Positions 27,345 through 35,493 of a stretch of DNA of 64,000 bases are shown here, in pieces. The DNA comes from DATGPD01 sp031423015 (GTDB lineage: Bacteria; Planctomycetota; UBA1135; UBA2386). Positions within the stretch are counted from its first letter, which is position 1, and each line of letters starts with the position of its first letter. The stretch spans positions 65,195 through 129,194 of the forward strand of contig JANPER010000040.1 in assembly GCA_031423015.1 (NCBI GenBank), given 5' to 3'. Under the pieces are notes generated by a model. It was not told where the DNA came from. It ran no database searches and saw only the letters and a program-made list of their open reading frames with translations. The position numbers and the translations under genes are program-made.

Positions 27345-27875
27345 TCAGGCCCGCAACACTCGCAGGTACTCGCGCCAGGGTCCGACCTGGTCGCCGACGC
27401 GCTTGGCCATCACGCGCGCGATCTGCGTGACGTGCGTCAGATCGTGCGCCACCCAGGTCGCGAGCAACTCGCGCATCGTGACCACGCCGAGCGACGGATG
27501 CCGCCCGCGCCGATCGAGATCCGCGGCACCGAGGTCGAGATCACGGAGCGCCACAAGGCTCAACGCGCGCTTCTCGGCGAACTCATCGAGCAGGCTCGGC
27601 AGACTGCGGCCAGCGAAGCGTTCCTCCTGCGCGAATCGATCGAAGGGGGGAAACGGCTGGCGGTCGCCGTGTTCGACGATCCACCGCGCACGCGGGATCC
27701 AGTCGGTGTCCTCGCCGTGGATGAGGTGTCCGACGACGTCGTAGGCCGACCACGTGTCAGGTCCCTCGTTGCATCGAGTCCAACCCTCGGGGAGATCGCG
27801 AAGCCAGGCATCGAGCGTCGCGGGTAGGCGCGCCAGAGACTCGACGAACGTGCCGATGTCGTTGTCCATCCGCAT
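27345..27875 (-). CDS. DinB-like/DUF664 family protein
   Basis: This 176-residue protein has a predicted four-helix bundle. The metal-site histidines are in VVGHLIHGED and AHDLTHVTQIARVM, the two positions typical of the DinB/YfiT superfamily, in which three His bind a metal. Some relatives are thiol-dependent S-transferases (bacillithiol or mycothiol); the substrate here is unknown. The start is ATG 27875, or ATG 27869 two codons later. It converges with the Kelch gene and is divergent from a possible small frame at 27923. Confidence 0.85.
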   Translation of the reverse strand: MRMDNDIGTFVESLARLPATLDAWLRDLPEGWTRCNEGPDTWSAYDVVGHLIHGEDTDWIPRARWIVEHGDRQPFPPFDRFAQEERFAGRSLPSLLDEFAEKRALSLVALRDLDLGAADLDRRGRHPSLGVVTMRELLATWVAHDLTHVTQIARVMAKRVGDQVGPWREYLRVLRA

Positions 27876-27922
27876 ACGAATACCCCGACGCTCGCCAGCG
27901 TCGACCTGCTAGGAAAGACGCC

Positions 27923-28039
27923 ATGCGGATCGTGTCGCTGGGCGCCCCGGGCCCGCGCCTGGTAGAGGGGAGTCGCGCGCTGCGCACCCTCGTGCGCGAG
28001 TTTGCGCACCAGTTGCCGCGTCAGACGGATGGGGCATGA
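27923..28039 (+). CDS. Small open frame of 38 codons, uncertain
   Basis: ATG 27923 is preceded by AGGAAAG 6 nt upstream, a better ribosome site than most genes here have. It encodes MRIVSLGAPGPRLVEGSRAL and 18 further residues. No family is recognised. It may be a true small protein or the 5' remnant of a lost gene. Confidence 0.22.
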   Translation: MRIVSLGAPGPRLVEGSRALRTLVREFAHQLPRQTDGA

Positions 28040-28090
28040 TCTCAAAGACGTCGTGGTGCTCGCAAGGCGCTGCGCCGCAGTCGCACGACC

Positions 28091-30196
28091 ATGCTCGAAC
28101 CTCTCTCCACACGGACCATGTCCGGTGCCCGGCGCGGGTCTCGCCCCGGCTGCCGTTTCGGTATCACCTTCCTGCTCGGCGTCGCGTGCCTCGGCGCGCA
28201 GTCGAGTCAACAAGCGGCCGTGCAGGTCACGGCGCTGGCGGCGGTGGCGCCACCGACCATCACGTTCACTTGGCCCGCGGATGCAACGGCAACCAGCTAC
28301 TCCGTGGTGCGTCGGTTGCCCGGTGCCGCGACGTGGGGCAGCTCGACGACGATTCCCGGCGGCGGCAGCGCGACGGCATGGGTCGACACCACCGTCGCGG
28401 TAGGCACTCGCTACGACTACTGGTTCACCAAGAACCACAGCGCGGGCCAGGCGCGCGGCTTCATCAGTTCCGGCATCGAGGTGCCGGTGGTCGACGACCG
28501 CGGCGTGCTCATCTTGTTGGTCGATGCAACCAAGGCCCTGCCCTTGGCGGGGTCGATCGACCGACTGGTCGCGGATCTGCGCGGCGACGGCTGGAGCGTG
28601 CTGCGTCACAACGTCGACCCAACGCAGTCGGTGGTGAGCGTCAAGTCGCGCATCGTCGCCGACTACAACGCCGACCCGACCAACGTGAAGGCCGTCTTCT
28701 TGTTGGGGCGTGTGCCGGTGCCGTACTCGGGCGCGATCAACCCAGACGGCCACTCCGACCACTACGGCGCGTGGCCGGCCGATGTGTACTACGCTGACAT
28801 GAACGGGACCTGGACCGACACGCAGATCAACACCGTGGTCGCGAGCCGGGCGCAGAACCGCAACATCCCCGGCGACGGCAAGTTCGATCAGAGCACGTTG
28901 CCCAGCGACGTGGAGTTGATGGTGGGCCGCGTCGACCTGTCGAACATGCCCTCGTTCAGCCGCAGCGAAGTCGACCTGCTGCGCGGCTACCTGGACAAGG
29001 ACCATGACTATCGCCACAAGGTGTTCGCCGTCGATCAGCGCGCCGTCATCGACGACAACTTCGGTTGGTTCAGCGGCGAGGCGTTCGCAGCGTCGGGTTG
29101 GCGCAACTTCAGCGCGCTCGTCGACCCGGCGAACATCACCGCGGGCGATTACTTCACCTTGCTGAACAGCAGCTCCGGCGGTGGCTATGCCTGGTCGTAT
29201 GGCTGCGGCGGCGGCTCCTACACCAGCGCTGGCGGCATCGGCTCCACCGCGAACTTCGTGACATCGACCAACCGCAACGTGTTCACGCTGCTGTTCGGCA
29301 GCTACTTCGGCGATTGGGATGCCGGCGACAGCTTCCTGCGCGCGCCGCTGTGTTCGGGCTGGACGCTGACCAACTGTTGGGCTGGCCGCCCGCACTGGTC
29401 GTTCCAGCAGATGGCGATGGGCGAACCGATCGGCCTCTGCACGCGCTACAGCCAAAACGACATCTACGCCGGCAACTACGGCACGCGCTTCATTCACCTT
29501 GCCTTGATGGGCGACCCGACGCTGCGCCAACACGTCATCGCGCCGCCGAGCGGCGTGGCGGCGACGGTGTCGCGCAGTGGAGTGCATCTGTCTTGGACGC
29601 CTTCGACTGATCCCGTGGCCGGCTATCACATCTACCGCGCGGTCCTCGCCTCGGGTCCCTATGCGCGTCTCAGTGGCGCTCCAGTCAGCAGCACGACGTT
29701 CACCGACGCCGTGCCGCTCGCGGGAACCAATGCCTATCTGGTGAAAGCCGCGCGCATCGAGGTCTCGCCGAGCGGCTCGTACTGGAACCTCAGTCAAGGC
29801 GTTGCCGCGTTTGCCTGCACGTTCGGCGCGGCGGTGGCGCAGAGCGTCGGCACGCCCTGCGGCAGCCCGGCGCCACGGTTCCAGAGCACGCGGCCGGTGC
29901 TGGGCCAAACGCTGGTGCTGTCGATCGACAGCGGCCCCGGCAACGCCGTCGGCCAGATGCTCGTCGGTTCGATCGGCACGCCGTTGCCCATCGAGGGCTG
30001 CGAGCTGCACCTCACGGTGCCGTCGCTCGCGTTCTTCTTGCCGCTGCTGCTCGATCAAACTGGCGCCTGGTCGGTGAGCTTCCCGCTGCCGAGCGACCCG
30101 AGCTGGAGCTGCATCGCGCTGGACTTGCAGGCGGCGATGTTCGGACCCGCGGGGTTTGCGATGTCGAACGCGATGCGGTTGGTGACGGGCAGCTAG
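28091..30196 (+). CDS. Large secreted protein with FN3 domains and a gingipain-like region
   Basis: This 701-residue protein has an N-terminal signal segment (FGITFLLGVACLGAQSSQ). A fibronectin-III-like domain covers about residues 40-130. From about 140 to 470 it resembles C25 peptidase (gingipain) folds: GVLILLVDAT, KAVFLLGRVPVPYSG, then WPADVYYADMNG and VELMVGRVDLSNMP, the usual order of Asp-rich and GR motifs. A possible catalytic Cys lies in YAWSYGCGGGSYTS, but the His-Cys dyad is not certain. A second FN3 unit (GVHLSWTPSTDPVAGYHIYR) follows, then the shared C-terminal module ending SNAMRLVTGS. The start could also be ATG 28118. Protease activity is inferred. Confidence 0.72.
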   Translation: MLEPLSTRTMSGARRGSRPGCRFGITFLLGVACLGAQSSQQAAVQVTALAAVAPPTITFTWPADATATSYSVVRRLPGAATWGSSTTIPGGGSATAWVDTTVAVGTRYDYWFTKNHSAGQARGFISSGIEVPVVDDRGVLILLVDATKALPLAGSIDRLVADLRGDGWSVLRHNVDPTQSVVSVKSRIVADYNADPTNVKAVFLLGRVPVPYSGAINPDGHSDHYGAWPADVYYADMNGTWTDTQINTVVASRAQNRNIPGDGKFDQSTLPSDVELMVGRVDLSNMPSFSRSEVDLLRGYLDKDHDYRHKVFAVDQRAVIDDNFGWFSGEAFAASGWRNFSALVDPANITAGDYFTLLNSSSGGGYAWSYGCGGGSYTSAGGIGSTANFVTSTNRNVFTLLFGSYFGDWDAGDSFLRAPLCSGWTLTNCWAGRPHWSFQQMAMGEPIGLCTRYSQNDIYAGNYGTRFIHLALMGDPTLRQHVIAPPSGVAATVSRSGVHLSWTPSTDPVAGYHIYRAVLASGPYARLSGAPVSSTTFTDAVPLAGTNAYLVKAARIEVSPSGSYWNLSQGVAAFACTFGAAVAQSVGTPCGSPAPRFQSTRPVLGQTLVLSIDSGPGNAVGQMLVGSIGTPLPIEGCELHLTVPSLAFFLPLLLDQTGAWSVSFPLPSDPSWSCIALDLQAAMFGPAGFAMSNAMRLVTGS

Positions 30197-30235
30197 TCGC
30201 CTTGGTCGATCGAAGACGCGACGAATGAGTCACCT

Positions 30236-31639
30236 TCAGACGTCTCGCCGACGACGCGACAGCAGCCAGTGCAGCGGCCACATCAGTCCGATGCTGGCGA
30301 TGCTGAGCATCGGCGGCCAGGGATCGGTGCCGATCGCGTACACGATCATCCACGCCAACGTAAGCACGTAGATGATGGGCGGCAGCGGGAAGAACGGCGT
30401 CGCGAACGGGCCCGGCAGCTCGCCGCGCCGGCGCAGCGGGAACACGGCCAGCAGCACCATGCTCGACAACATGGCCATGCCGGCGCCCGAGTAGATGACC
30501 ATCGCGTCGAACCCGCCAGACCACAGGACGATCAACGCCAGTGCCGCCTGCAACACCGTCGCCACCGCGGGCGTCGCGCGTTGGCGGTGCACGCGGCCGA
30601 ACCCGGCGGGAAGCAAGCCGTCGTTCGCCATCGCGAACGCGACGCGCGGTCCCGTGAGAATGAACGCACTGAGCGAAGCCAGAAGGCCCACGCCGATCAC
30701 CAACGCGAGCACGCTGCCGATCCGTGCGCCGAACAGGCGCGTCGTCGCGGTCTCGGCGATGCGTTCGATCGCGTCAGGCGACAGGCTCGCCACCTCGCGC
30801 GGATCGAGCGCGTACGCGTATGTGAGATTGAGCGCCAGGTACAAGAGCGTGACCAGCGCGCAGCCGCCGATCAGACAGCGCGGCAGGTGGCGCGCAGGGT
30901 CGCGGATCTCGCCCGCAAGGTAGGCAGCGCCGTTCCAGCCGCTGTAGGCATAGGCCACCTGAATGAGGGCCACGGCGAGCACGCCGGGGTTCTGCTCGGA
31001 CAACGGCCGGCCGCCCGCAAAGTGGGCGACGTCACCCTCGCCGCAACACAGGCCCAGGACGGCGATCGCGATCAGCGTGAACAGCTTGAACAAGGTGGTC
31101 GCGCCTTGCAGCCACGCGCTCTCGCGCTGCCCGAGGATGTGCAAGATGCTCAACGCGATGATCAACAACGACCCGAACGTCGGCGCCAACCAGGACTGCG
31201 CGAACAACACCGCGACCGCGCTGTCGGGGCCGAGCCCGCGCGCGGCCGCCGCGAGGTAGGCCACCGTGGCGTGCGCGATCACCGCGATCGGCGCGGCGAA
31301 GGCGAGCACGATGGTGGCGGCGCCATACACAAAGCCGCTGGTCGGCCCGAACGCGCGCCGCACGTAGACGTATTCACCGCCGACCCGCGGCATCGCGCTC
31401 GCGAGTTCAGCGAGGGTCAGCGCGCCGCACAGCGCCAGCACACCCCCCAGTGCCCACAGCGCGAACAGCACGGTGTGACTCTGCGTGTCGCGCAGGATGA
31501 ACCCCGACGTGGTGAGGATGCCGCCCCCCACCATGCTGGCGACAACGACAAAGAGGCCCGTCCAGAACCCAAAGCGCCGCGGCAGCTCGGCAGCTTTGGC
31601 AGCGTCCACCACGGGGGTGTCTTCGCGAGGAACGGTCAC
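30236..31639 (-). CDS. APC-superfamily amino-acid permease
   Basis: This is a 467-residue, 12-segment inner-membrane carrier. The first helix motif VVVASMVGGGILTTSGFIL is the substrate/Na-type unwound helix of the amino acid-polyamine-organocation family. ELASAMPRVGGEYVYVRRAF (helix 2) and AYAYSGWNGAAYLAGEI (helix 6) are equally characteristic. LAT/serine-threonine-exchanger-like members match best; the specificity is unknown. The start is probably GTG 31639 (VTVPREDTP), which gives a cytoplasmic lead of about 20 residues; the frame is open further upstream but there passes through relic DNA. It converges with the gingipain-like gene, 39 bp apart. Confidence 0.88.
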   Translation of the reverse strand: MTVPREDTPVVDAAKAAELPRRFGFWTGLFVVVASMVGGGILTTSGFILRDTQSHTVLFALWALGGVLALCGALTLAELASAMPRVGGEYVYVRRAFGPTSGFVYGAATIVLAFAAPIAVIAHATVAYLAAAARGLGPDSAVAVLFAQSWLAPTFGSLLIIALSILHILGQRESAWLQGATTLFKLFTLIAIAVLGLCCGEGDVAHFAGGRPLSEQNPGVLAVALIQVAYAYSGWNGAAYLAGEIRDPARHLPRCLIGGCALVTLLYLALNLTYAYALDPREVASLSPDAIERIAETATTRLFGARIGSVLALVIGVGLLASLSAFILTGPRVAFAMANDGLLPAGFGRVHRQRATPAVATVLQAALALIVLWSGGFDAMVIYSGAGMAMLSSMVLLAVFPLRRRGELPGPFATPFFPLPPIIYVLTLAWMIVYAIGTDPWPPMLSIASIGLMWPLHWLLSRRRRDV

Positions 31640-31697
31640 ACGGCGCTCGTCGGCGGAGTCATAGCCGACGCGCGCGGGCGTGGCGACCGATCTCCTC

Positions 31698-31797
31698 CTA
31701 GGCGGACACCGCGTCGAGCCTCGCCGCGGTGAGTAGCCGTTCCGCCCAACGCGCCACGTCTGCGGCACTACCACGTCGGAGCCGGGCGACGATGTCA
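31698..31797 (-). pseudogene. C-terminal tail fragment, possibly DUF4351/Rpn-type
   Basis: A short minus-strand frame without a start reads PDIVARLRRGSAADVARWAE, then RLLTAARLDAVSA and a stop. The helical tail ending in (A)ERLLTAxxLDAV resembles the C-terminus of DUF4351 or Rpn recombination-promoting nucleases. Nothing of the nuclease domain is present. The identity is tentative. Confidence 0.3.
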
Positions 31798-31830
31798 GGC
31801 TGCCGTGACGTCGACGAAGCGCACGCGTGG

Positions 31831-31911
31831 GATTCGACATGCCAGGGCCAGCCTTGATGCAGGCGCCGTAGGCGGCATTCCATGCCCATGTCCGCCTTCT
31901 CGCCGCCCGTG
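31831..31911 (-). pseudogene. Composite relic of the aconitase-family gene
   Basis: 31831-31870 corresponds to 33661-33701 in the intact gene (encoding GACIKAGPGMSN), and 31871-31911 corresponds to about 33856-33897 (encoding TGGEKADMGM against TGGKKADMDM). The roughly 155 bp between them in the intact gene are deleted and both ends are missing. It lies just 75 bp before the Fic gene and 1.6 kb from the intact gene's 3' end. Confidence 0.65.
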
Positions 31912-31986
31912 CGTCGACAGGCTGGAGCAAAGAAGTAGACTGGCGCCTATCGGAGCTGTCTGCACGCCGGACCAACATCGAGTGCA

Positions 31987-33504
31987 ATGGCCGGTAGTCC
32001 CGAGCCGGACCAAACGCTGACTGAGTTCATGACCGACGAGCAACTGCACTTGCACCGATGGCATCCGATCGAAGATCTGCCAGACACCGTGGCTCAGCTC
32101 GCGATCCCTCAGCTCGCCACGCTGCGGCAGGCCTGGAAGCGCCAACGGAAGGACTTGCACGACTCGCCAGCGCTCAACCAGTTCGTGGAGCGCCAGGTTC
32201 GTCAGTGGAGCATTCAGACAGGGATCCTGGAACGTCTGTACACGCTCGACGACGGGATCACGTTGACGCTGGTGGAGCAGGGCTTTGACGCCGCGTATGT
32301 GCCGCACGGCGCAACCGACATCTCTCCACTCCGGTTGATCCGTATTCTCGAGGATCATCGCGAGGCCGCCGAGGGCCTGTTCGCCTTCGTCAAGAACGAA
32401 CGCGAGCTGTCGACGTCGTACGTCAAGGAACTGCACGCTGCGCTGTGCCGAAGCCAGGAGACCTCCGACGCCGTGAACTCGCTGGGTCGGATGGTTCAAG
32501 TCAGCCTGGTCAAAGGCGCCTACAAGACACAGCCCAACAACCCAAGGGATGTCGTGACAGGGAAGGTCGTCTTCGAGTACTGCCCGCCCGAGCACGTCGA
32601 CTTGGAAATGGAGCGCCTCGTGGCCCTACACCTTGCACATACGGATGTACCCAGCGAGATCGAGGCTGCGTGGCTGCACCATCGCTTCGTACAGATCCAT
32701 CCGTTCCAGGACGGCAACGGCCGCGTCGCGCGCGCACTCGCGACGCTGGTTTGCCTACGCGACGGCGGCTTCCCCTTGTTGGTGATGGCCAGCGACAAAG
32801 CCCGCTACATCGAGTCGCTCCGTGCTGCCGACCGACGTGATCTCGGACCGTTCATACGTTTGGTCGCACGATTGCAAGAATCTGCCTTCACCAACGCGTT
32901 GTCGTTGAGCCAACAAGTGACGGAGGAGCAGGCTGGTGTCGACGCCATCGTGGCCGACGCGCGACGCCGGATCGAAGAGTCCGCGACGCGACGTTCGCTG
33001 CCTGTTCACCAGCGGGCCGAGCGGCTTGTCCAGCTCGCGCACGACGCCCTCGCCGGTGTGGCGGAGCAGATCACAACCTCGATGGCCGGTGTTGCGCGCG
33101 CTCCCAAGGCGCACGTGACAGTCGGCGAGCCAGACGGGCTGCGCCTGTTCCACGAGGACACCCTCCGCATTGCAGAGCGGCTCAACTACCGACCAAACCT
33201 CGGCGTCGAAACCTGGGACGTGAATCTGCGCATCGCCTACACGCCCCTCACGTACCTCGTCGTGTCGTTCCACCACTTGGGTGCTCGCGATCAAGAGGTG
33301 ATGGTCGCAACGGCATTCCTGACCCAGCGACAGGGTCTGAACTCTCAGGGCGGCGCGGCCTCTCTCATCGAAACTCAGCCCATCTGCGACAGCCCCCTCT
33401 TCGTCACGACTGAAACCGACGAAGCAGCGCTCACGCAGAGCTTCCAACTCTGGCTGCAAGACGCCATTCGCCGCGGCATGGACTTGTGGCGACGGAGCCT
33501 CTGA
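31987..33504 (+). CDS. Fic-domain protein (probable AMP-transferase)
   Basis: Fic enzymes transfer AMP or other phosphate groups onto target protein hydroxyls. The 505-residue protein has the complete active-site motif HPFQDGNGRVAR at 238-249, so catalysis is probably intact. An N-terminal class-II-type inhibitory helix is present as TGILERLY (78-85). Glu82 is kept, but the residue after it is Arg where Gly or Asn is usual. A helical C-terminal part of about 200 residues (330-505) is not recognised. The gene stands alone between relics and the thiolase-aconitase operon, so no antitoxin partner is visible. ATG 31987 was chosen as the first in frame; there is no clear ribosome site. Confidence 0.85.
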   Translation: MAGSPEPDQTLTEFMTDEQLHLHRWHPIEDLPDTVAQLAIPQLATLRQAWKRQRKDLHDSPALNQFVERQVRQWSIQTGILERLYTLDDGITLTLVEQGFDAAYVPHGATDISPLRLIRILEDHREAAEGLFAFVKNERELSTSYVKELHAALCRSQETSDAVNSLGRMVQVSLVKGAYKTQPNNPRDVVTGKVVFEYCPPEHVDLEMERLVALHLAHTDVPSEIEAAWLHHRFVQIHPFQDGNGRVARALATLVCLRDGGFPLLVMASDKARYIESLRAADRRDLGPFIRLVARLQESAFTNALSLSQQVTEEQAGVDAIVADARRRIEESATRRSLPVHQRAERLVQLAHDALAGVAEQITTSMAGVARAPKAHVTVGEPDGLRLFHEDTLRIAERLNYRPNLGVETWDVNLRIAYTPLTYLVVSFHHLGARDQEVMVATAFLTQRQGLNSQGGAASLIETQPICDSPLFVTTETDEAALTQSFQLWLQDAIRRGMDLWRRSL

Positions 33505-33522
33505 ATCCGTCGACAGCTCTGC

Positions 33523-35493
33523 CTACAGCTCCCCCACCCCGCCGATCCTGCCCAAGAACGCCGACGCGATCACCACAGGCGGACTCGCCAGATACACCTG
33601 CCCAGGACCCGAACGCCCAGGGAAGTTGCGGTTGATCGCCGACACCGTGACTTGGTCGGGTCGATTCGACACGCCGGGGCCGGCCTTGATGCAAGCGCCG
33701 CAGCTCGGATCGATCAGCTGAATACCCGCACCCTCGAACAGCGCGATGTATCCCATCTGCTGGGCGTACTCGCGGATCTTCTGGCTGCCGAACTGGATGT
33801 AGCACTGCACGCCCAGGGGAATGCTGCGGCCGTGGTCGAGCGCGTCGCGCACCGTGGCGGCATACATATCCATGTCCGCCTTCTTGCCACCGGTGCAGGA
33901 GCCGCCGTAGGCGATGTCGATCTTGATGTCCTTGGGCAGTGTGCGCAGCGGCACGCCGTTGCGCGGGTCGCCCGGGGTCGCCACCGTCGCCTCGATCGCC
34001 GCCAGATCGATGTCGAAGGTGTAGCAGTACTTCGCGTCCGGATCGGCGTGCAGCACCGTCTTCTCGATCTGCGCGCGCGACACGCCCCGCATCTCTACCA
34101 GGTAGTCGAGCACCGTGTCGTCGGCCTCGGCGATACCAGTGAAGCCGCCGGCCTCCACCGCCATGTTGGTGAACGTCGCGCGCTCGTCCAACCCCAGCGC
34201 GCGCAGCCCGGGCCCGCCAAACTCCAACACCTTGCCGATGCCGTCGCCGCTCTTGAAGAACGGCTGGCTCAGCAGGTGCAGCATCACATCCTTGGCGGTC
34301 ACGCCGTTGCGCAGCTTCCCGCGCATGTTGACGCGCGCCGTCTCCGGCACGCGCACGCGCACGTCCTTGGTGAACCACGCGTTCGCCATGTCGGTCGAGC
34401 CGACGCCGAACGCGAAACAACCGAGCACGCCGGCCATGCAGGTGTGTGAGTCGGTGCCGATCACCACCTGGCCAGGCAGCGCGATGTCCTCGATGACGAT
34501 GTTGTGGCAGATGCCCTCGCTGCCCACCAGCTTGCCGTCGCGCTTCACTTCGCCGTAGAGCTTCACGCCCTGCTGCTTCGTGAACTTCTCTTGCACGGTC
34601 GCAAGGCTCGCCGCTTGCTCGCGTAGGCCCATCTTGATGTGCGCCTCGGGCATGATCTGGTCGAGGAACGTGAGGTGGTCGCGGAACGCGAACACCGACT
34701 CGGGATCCTTGATCGTCGCCTCGGCGCCGAGCCCCATGCGGAACAGTGCCTCCGCCATCGGCGTGACGTACTCGTGGCTGAAGCGCACGTCGGCGCGCAC
34801 GAACAACGCTTCGCCCGGCTTGACCGCCGGCACGCCGAGCGCCCCGGTCTTGGCGTCGGCGATCGCGCGCCGTGCCAGAATCTTCTCGCACAGCGTCATC
34901 GGCCGCGCCGTGGTGTCGATCGTGGGCGGACTCACGGTGCCGGCGAGCCGCGCCTTGTTGTAGGCGAACAGACCGCCGTGCTCGACGATCGACGCCGAGA
35001 TGGGATCGAGACCCTTGGTGAACTCGCTGATCGGAATCGCCTCGCCGCGCTCGATGCGCGCCAGCAAGCCGAAGTCGGTCGACGTGAGTAGGCCGATGTT
35101 CTGACAGTTCTGACCGTAGATCTTCTCGATGTTCTTGGCGATGACGAGCTGCACGCCGGCCTTCAGCTCGGAGAACGGCGCGGTCTCGCGGCTGCTGCCG
35201 CAACCCTTCGACAGCCCGCTCACGATCACGCCGAAGCCGCCGGCCTTGATCGCGTCTTTCTTGATGTTGCCGCCGCGCAGCCCCACCAGGCAGTAGCGCG
35301 CCAACGTCTCGTCGTAGTAGTAGCAGACCCAACCCGGCGTCAGCTCGTCGGTCGAGATGTTGTCGATGAGCTTGCGCGCCGGATCGAACGTCAGGTTCAC
35401 GCCGCCGTCGAGCTGCGGCTTGAGCTGGTCTTGATCCTCGGTGAGGTACAAGACGCGGCCCTTGATCTGCACGGACTTGGTCGCGGCGACCAT
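33523..35493 (-). CDS. Aconitase/isopropylmalate-dehydratase family protein, swivel domain first
   Basis: This is a 656-residue [4Fe-4S] hydro-lyase. Domain order is LeuD-like swivel then LeuC-like catalytic core. The swivel motif GLSKGCGSSRETAPFSELKA is at 93-112, whereas in AcnA it lies at the C-terminus. The core has GTDSHTCMAGVLGCFAFGVG and three likely cluster Cys: one in GGSCTGGKKADMD and two in DPSCGACIKAGPG. Citrate-isocitrate or isopropylmalate-type substrates are possible. The start overlaps the stop of the thiolase gene (TGATG), so the two are translationally coupled. A shredded copy of its 3' region lies at 31831-31911. Confidence 0.88.
   Translation of the reverse strand: MVAATKSVQIKGRVLYLTEDQDQLKPQLDGGVNLTFDPARKLIDNISTDELTPGWVCYYYDETLARYCLVGLRGGNIKKDAIKAGGFGVIVSGLSKGCGSSRETAPFSELKAGVQLVIAKNIEKIYGQNCQNIGLLTSTDFGLLARIERGEAIPISEFTKGLDPISASIVEHGGLFAYNKARLAGTVSPPTIDTTARPMTLCEKILARRAIADAKTGALGVPAVKPGEALFVRADVRFSHEYVTPMAEALFRMGLGAEATIKDPESVFAFRDHLTFLDQIMPEAHIKMGLREQAASLATVQEKFTKQQGVKLYGEVKRDGKLVGSEGICHNIVIEDIALPGQVVIGTDSHTCMAGVLGCFAFGVGSTDMANAWFTKDVRVRVPETARVNMRGKLRNGVTAKDVMLHLLSQPFFKSGDGIGKVLEFGGPGLRALGLDERATFTNMAVEAGGFTGIAEADDTVLDYLVEMRGVSRAQIEKTVLHADPDAKYCYTFDIDLAAIEATVATPGDPRNGVPLRTLPKDIKIDIAYGGSCTGGKKADMDMYAATVRDALDHGRSIPLGVQCYIQFGSQKIREYAQQMGYIALFEGAGIQLIDPSCGACIKAGPGVSNRPDQVTVSAINRNFPGRSGPGQVYLASPPVVIASAFLGRIGGVGEL

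Noticed and set aside
31640..31987. N-terminal extension of the APC permease to 31987
   Set aside because: That part of the frame translates the aconitase relic in the wrong frame; GTG 31639 gives a normal permease N-terminus.
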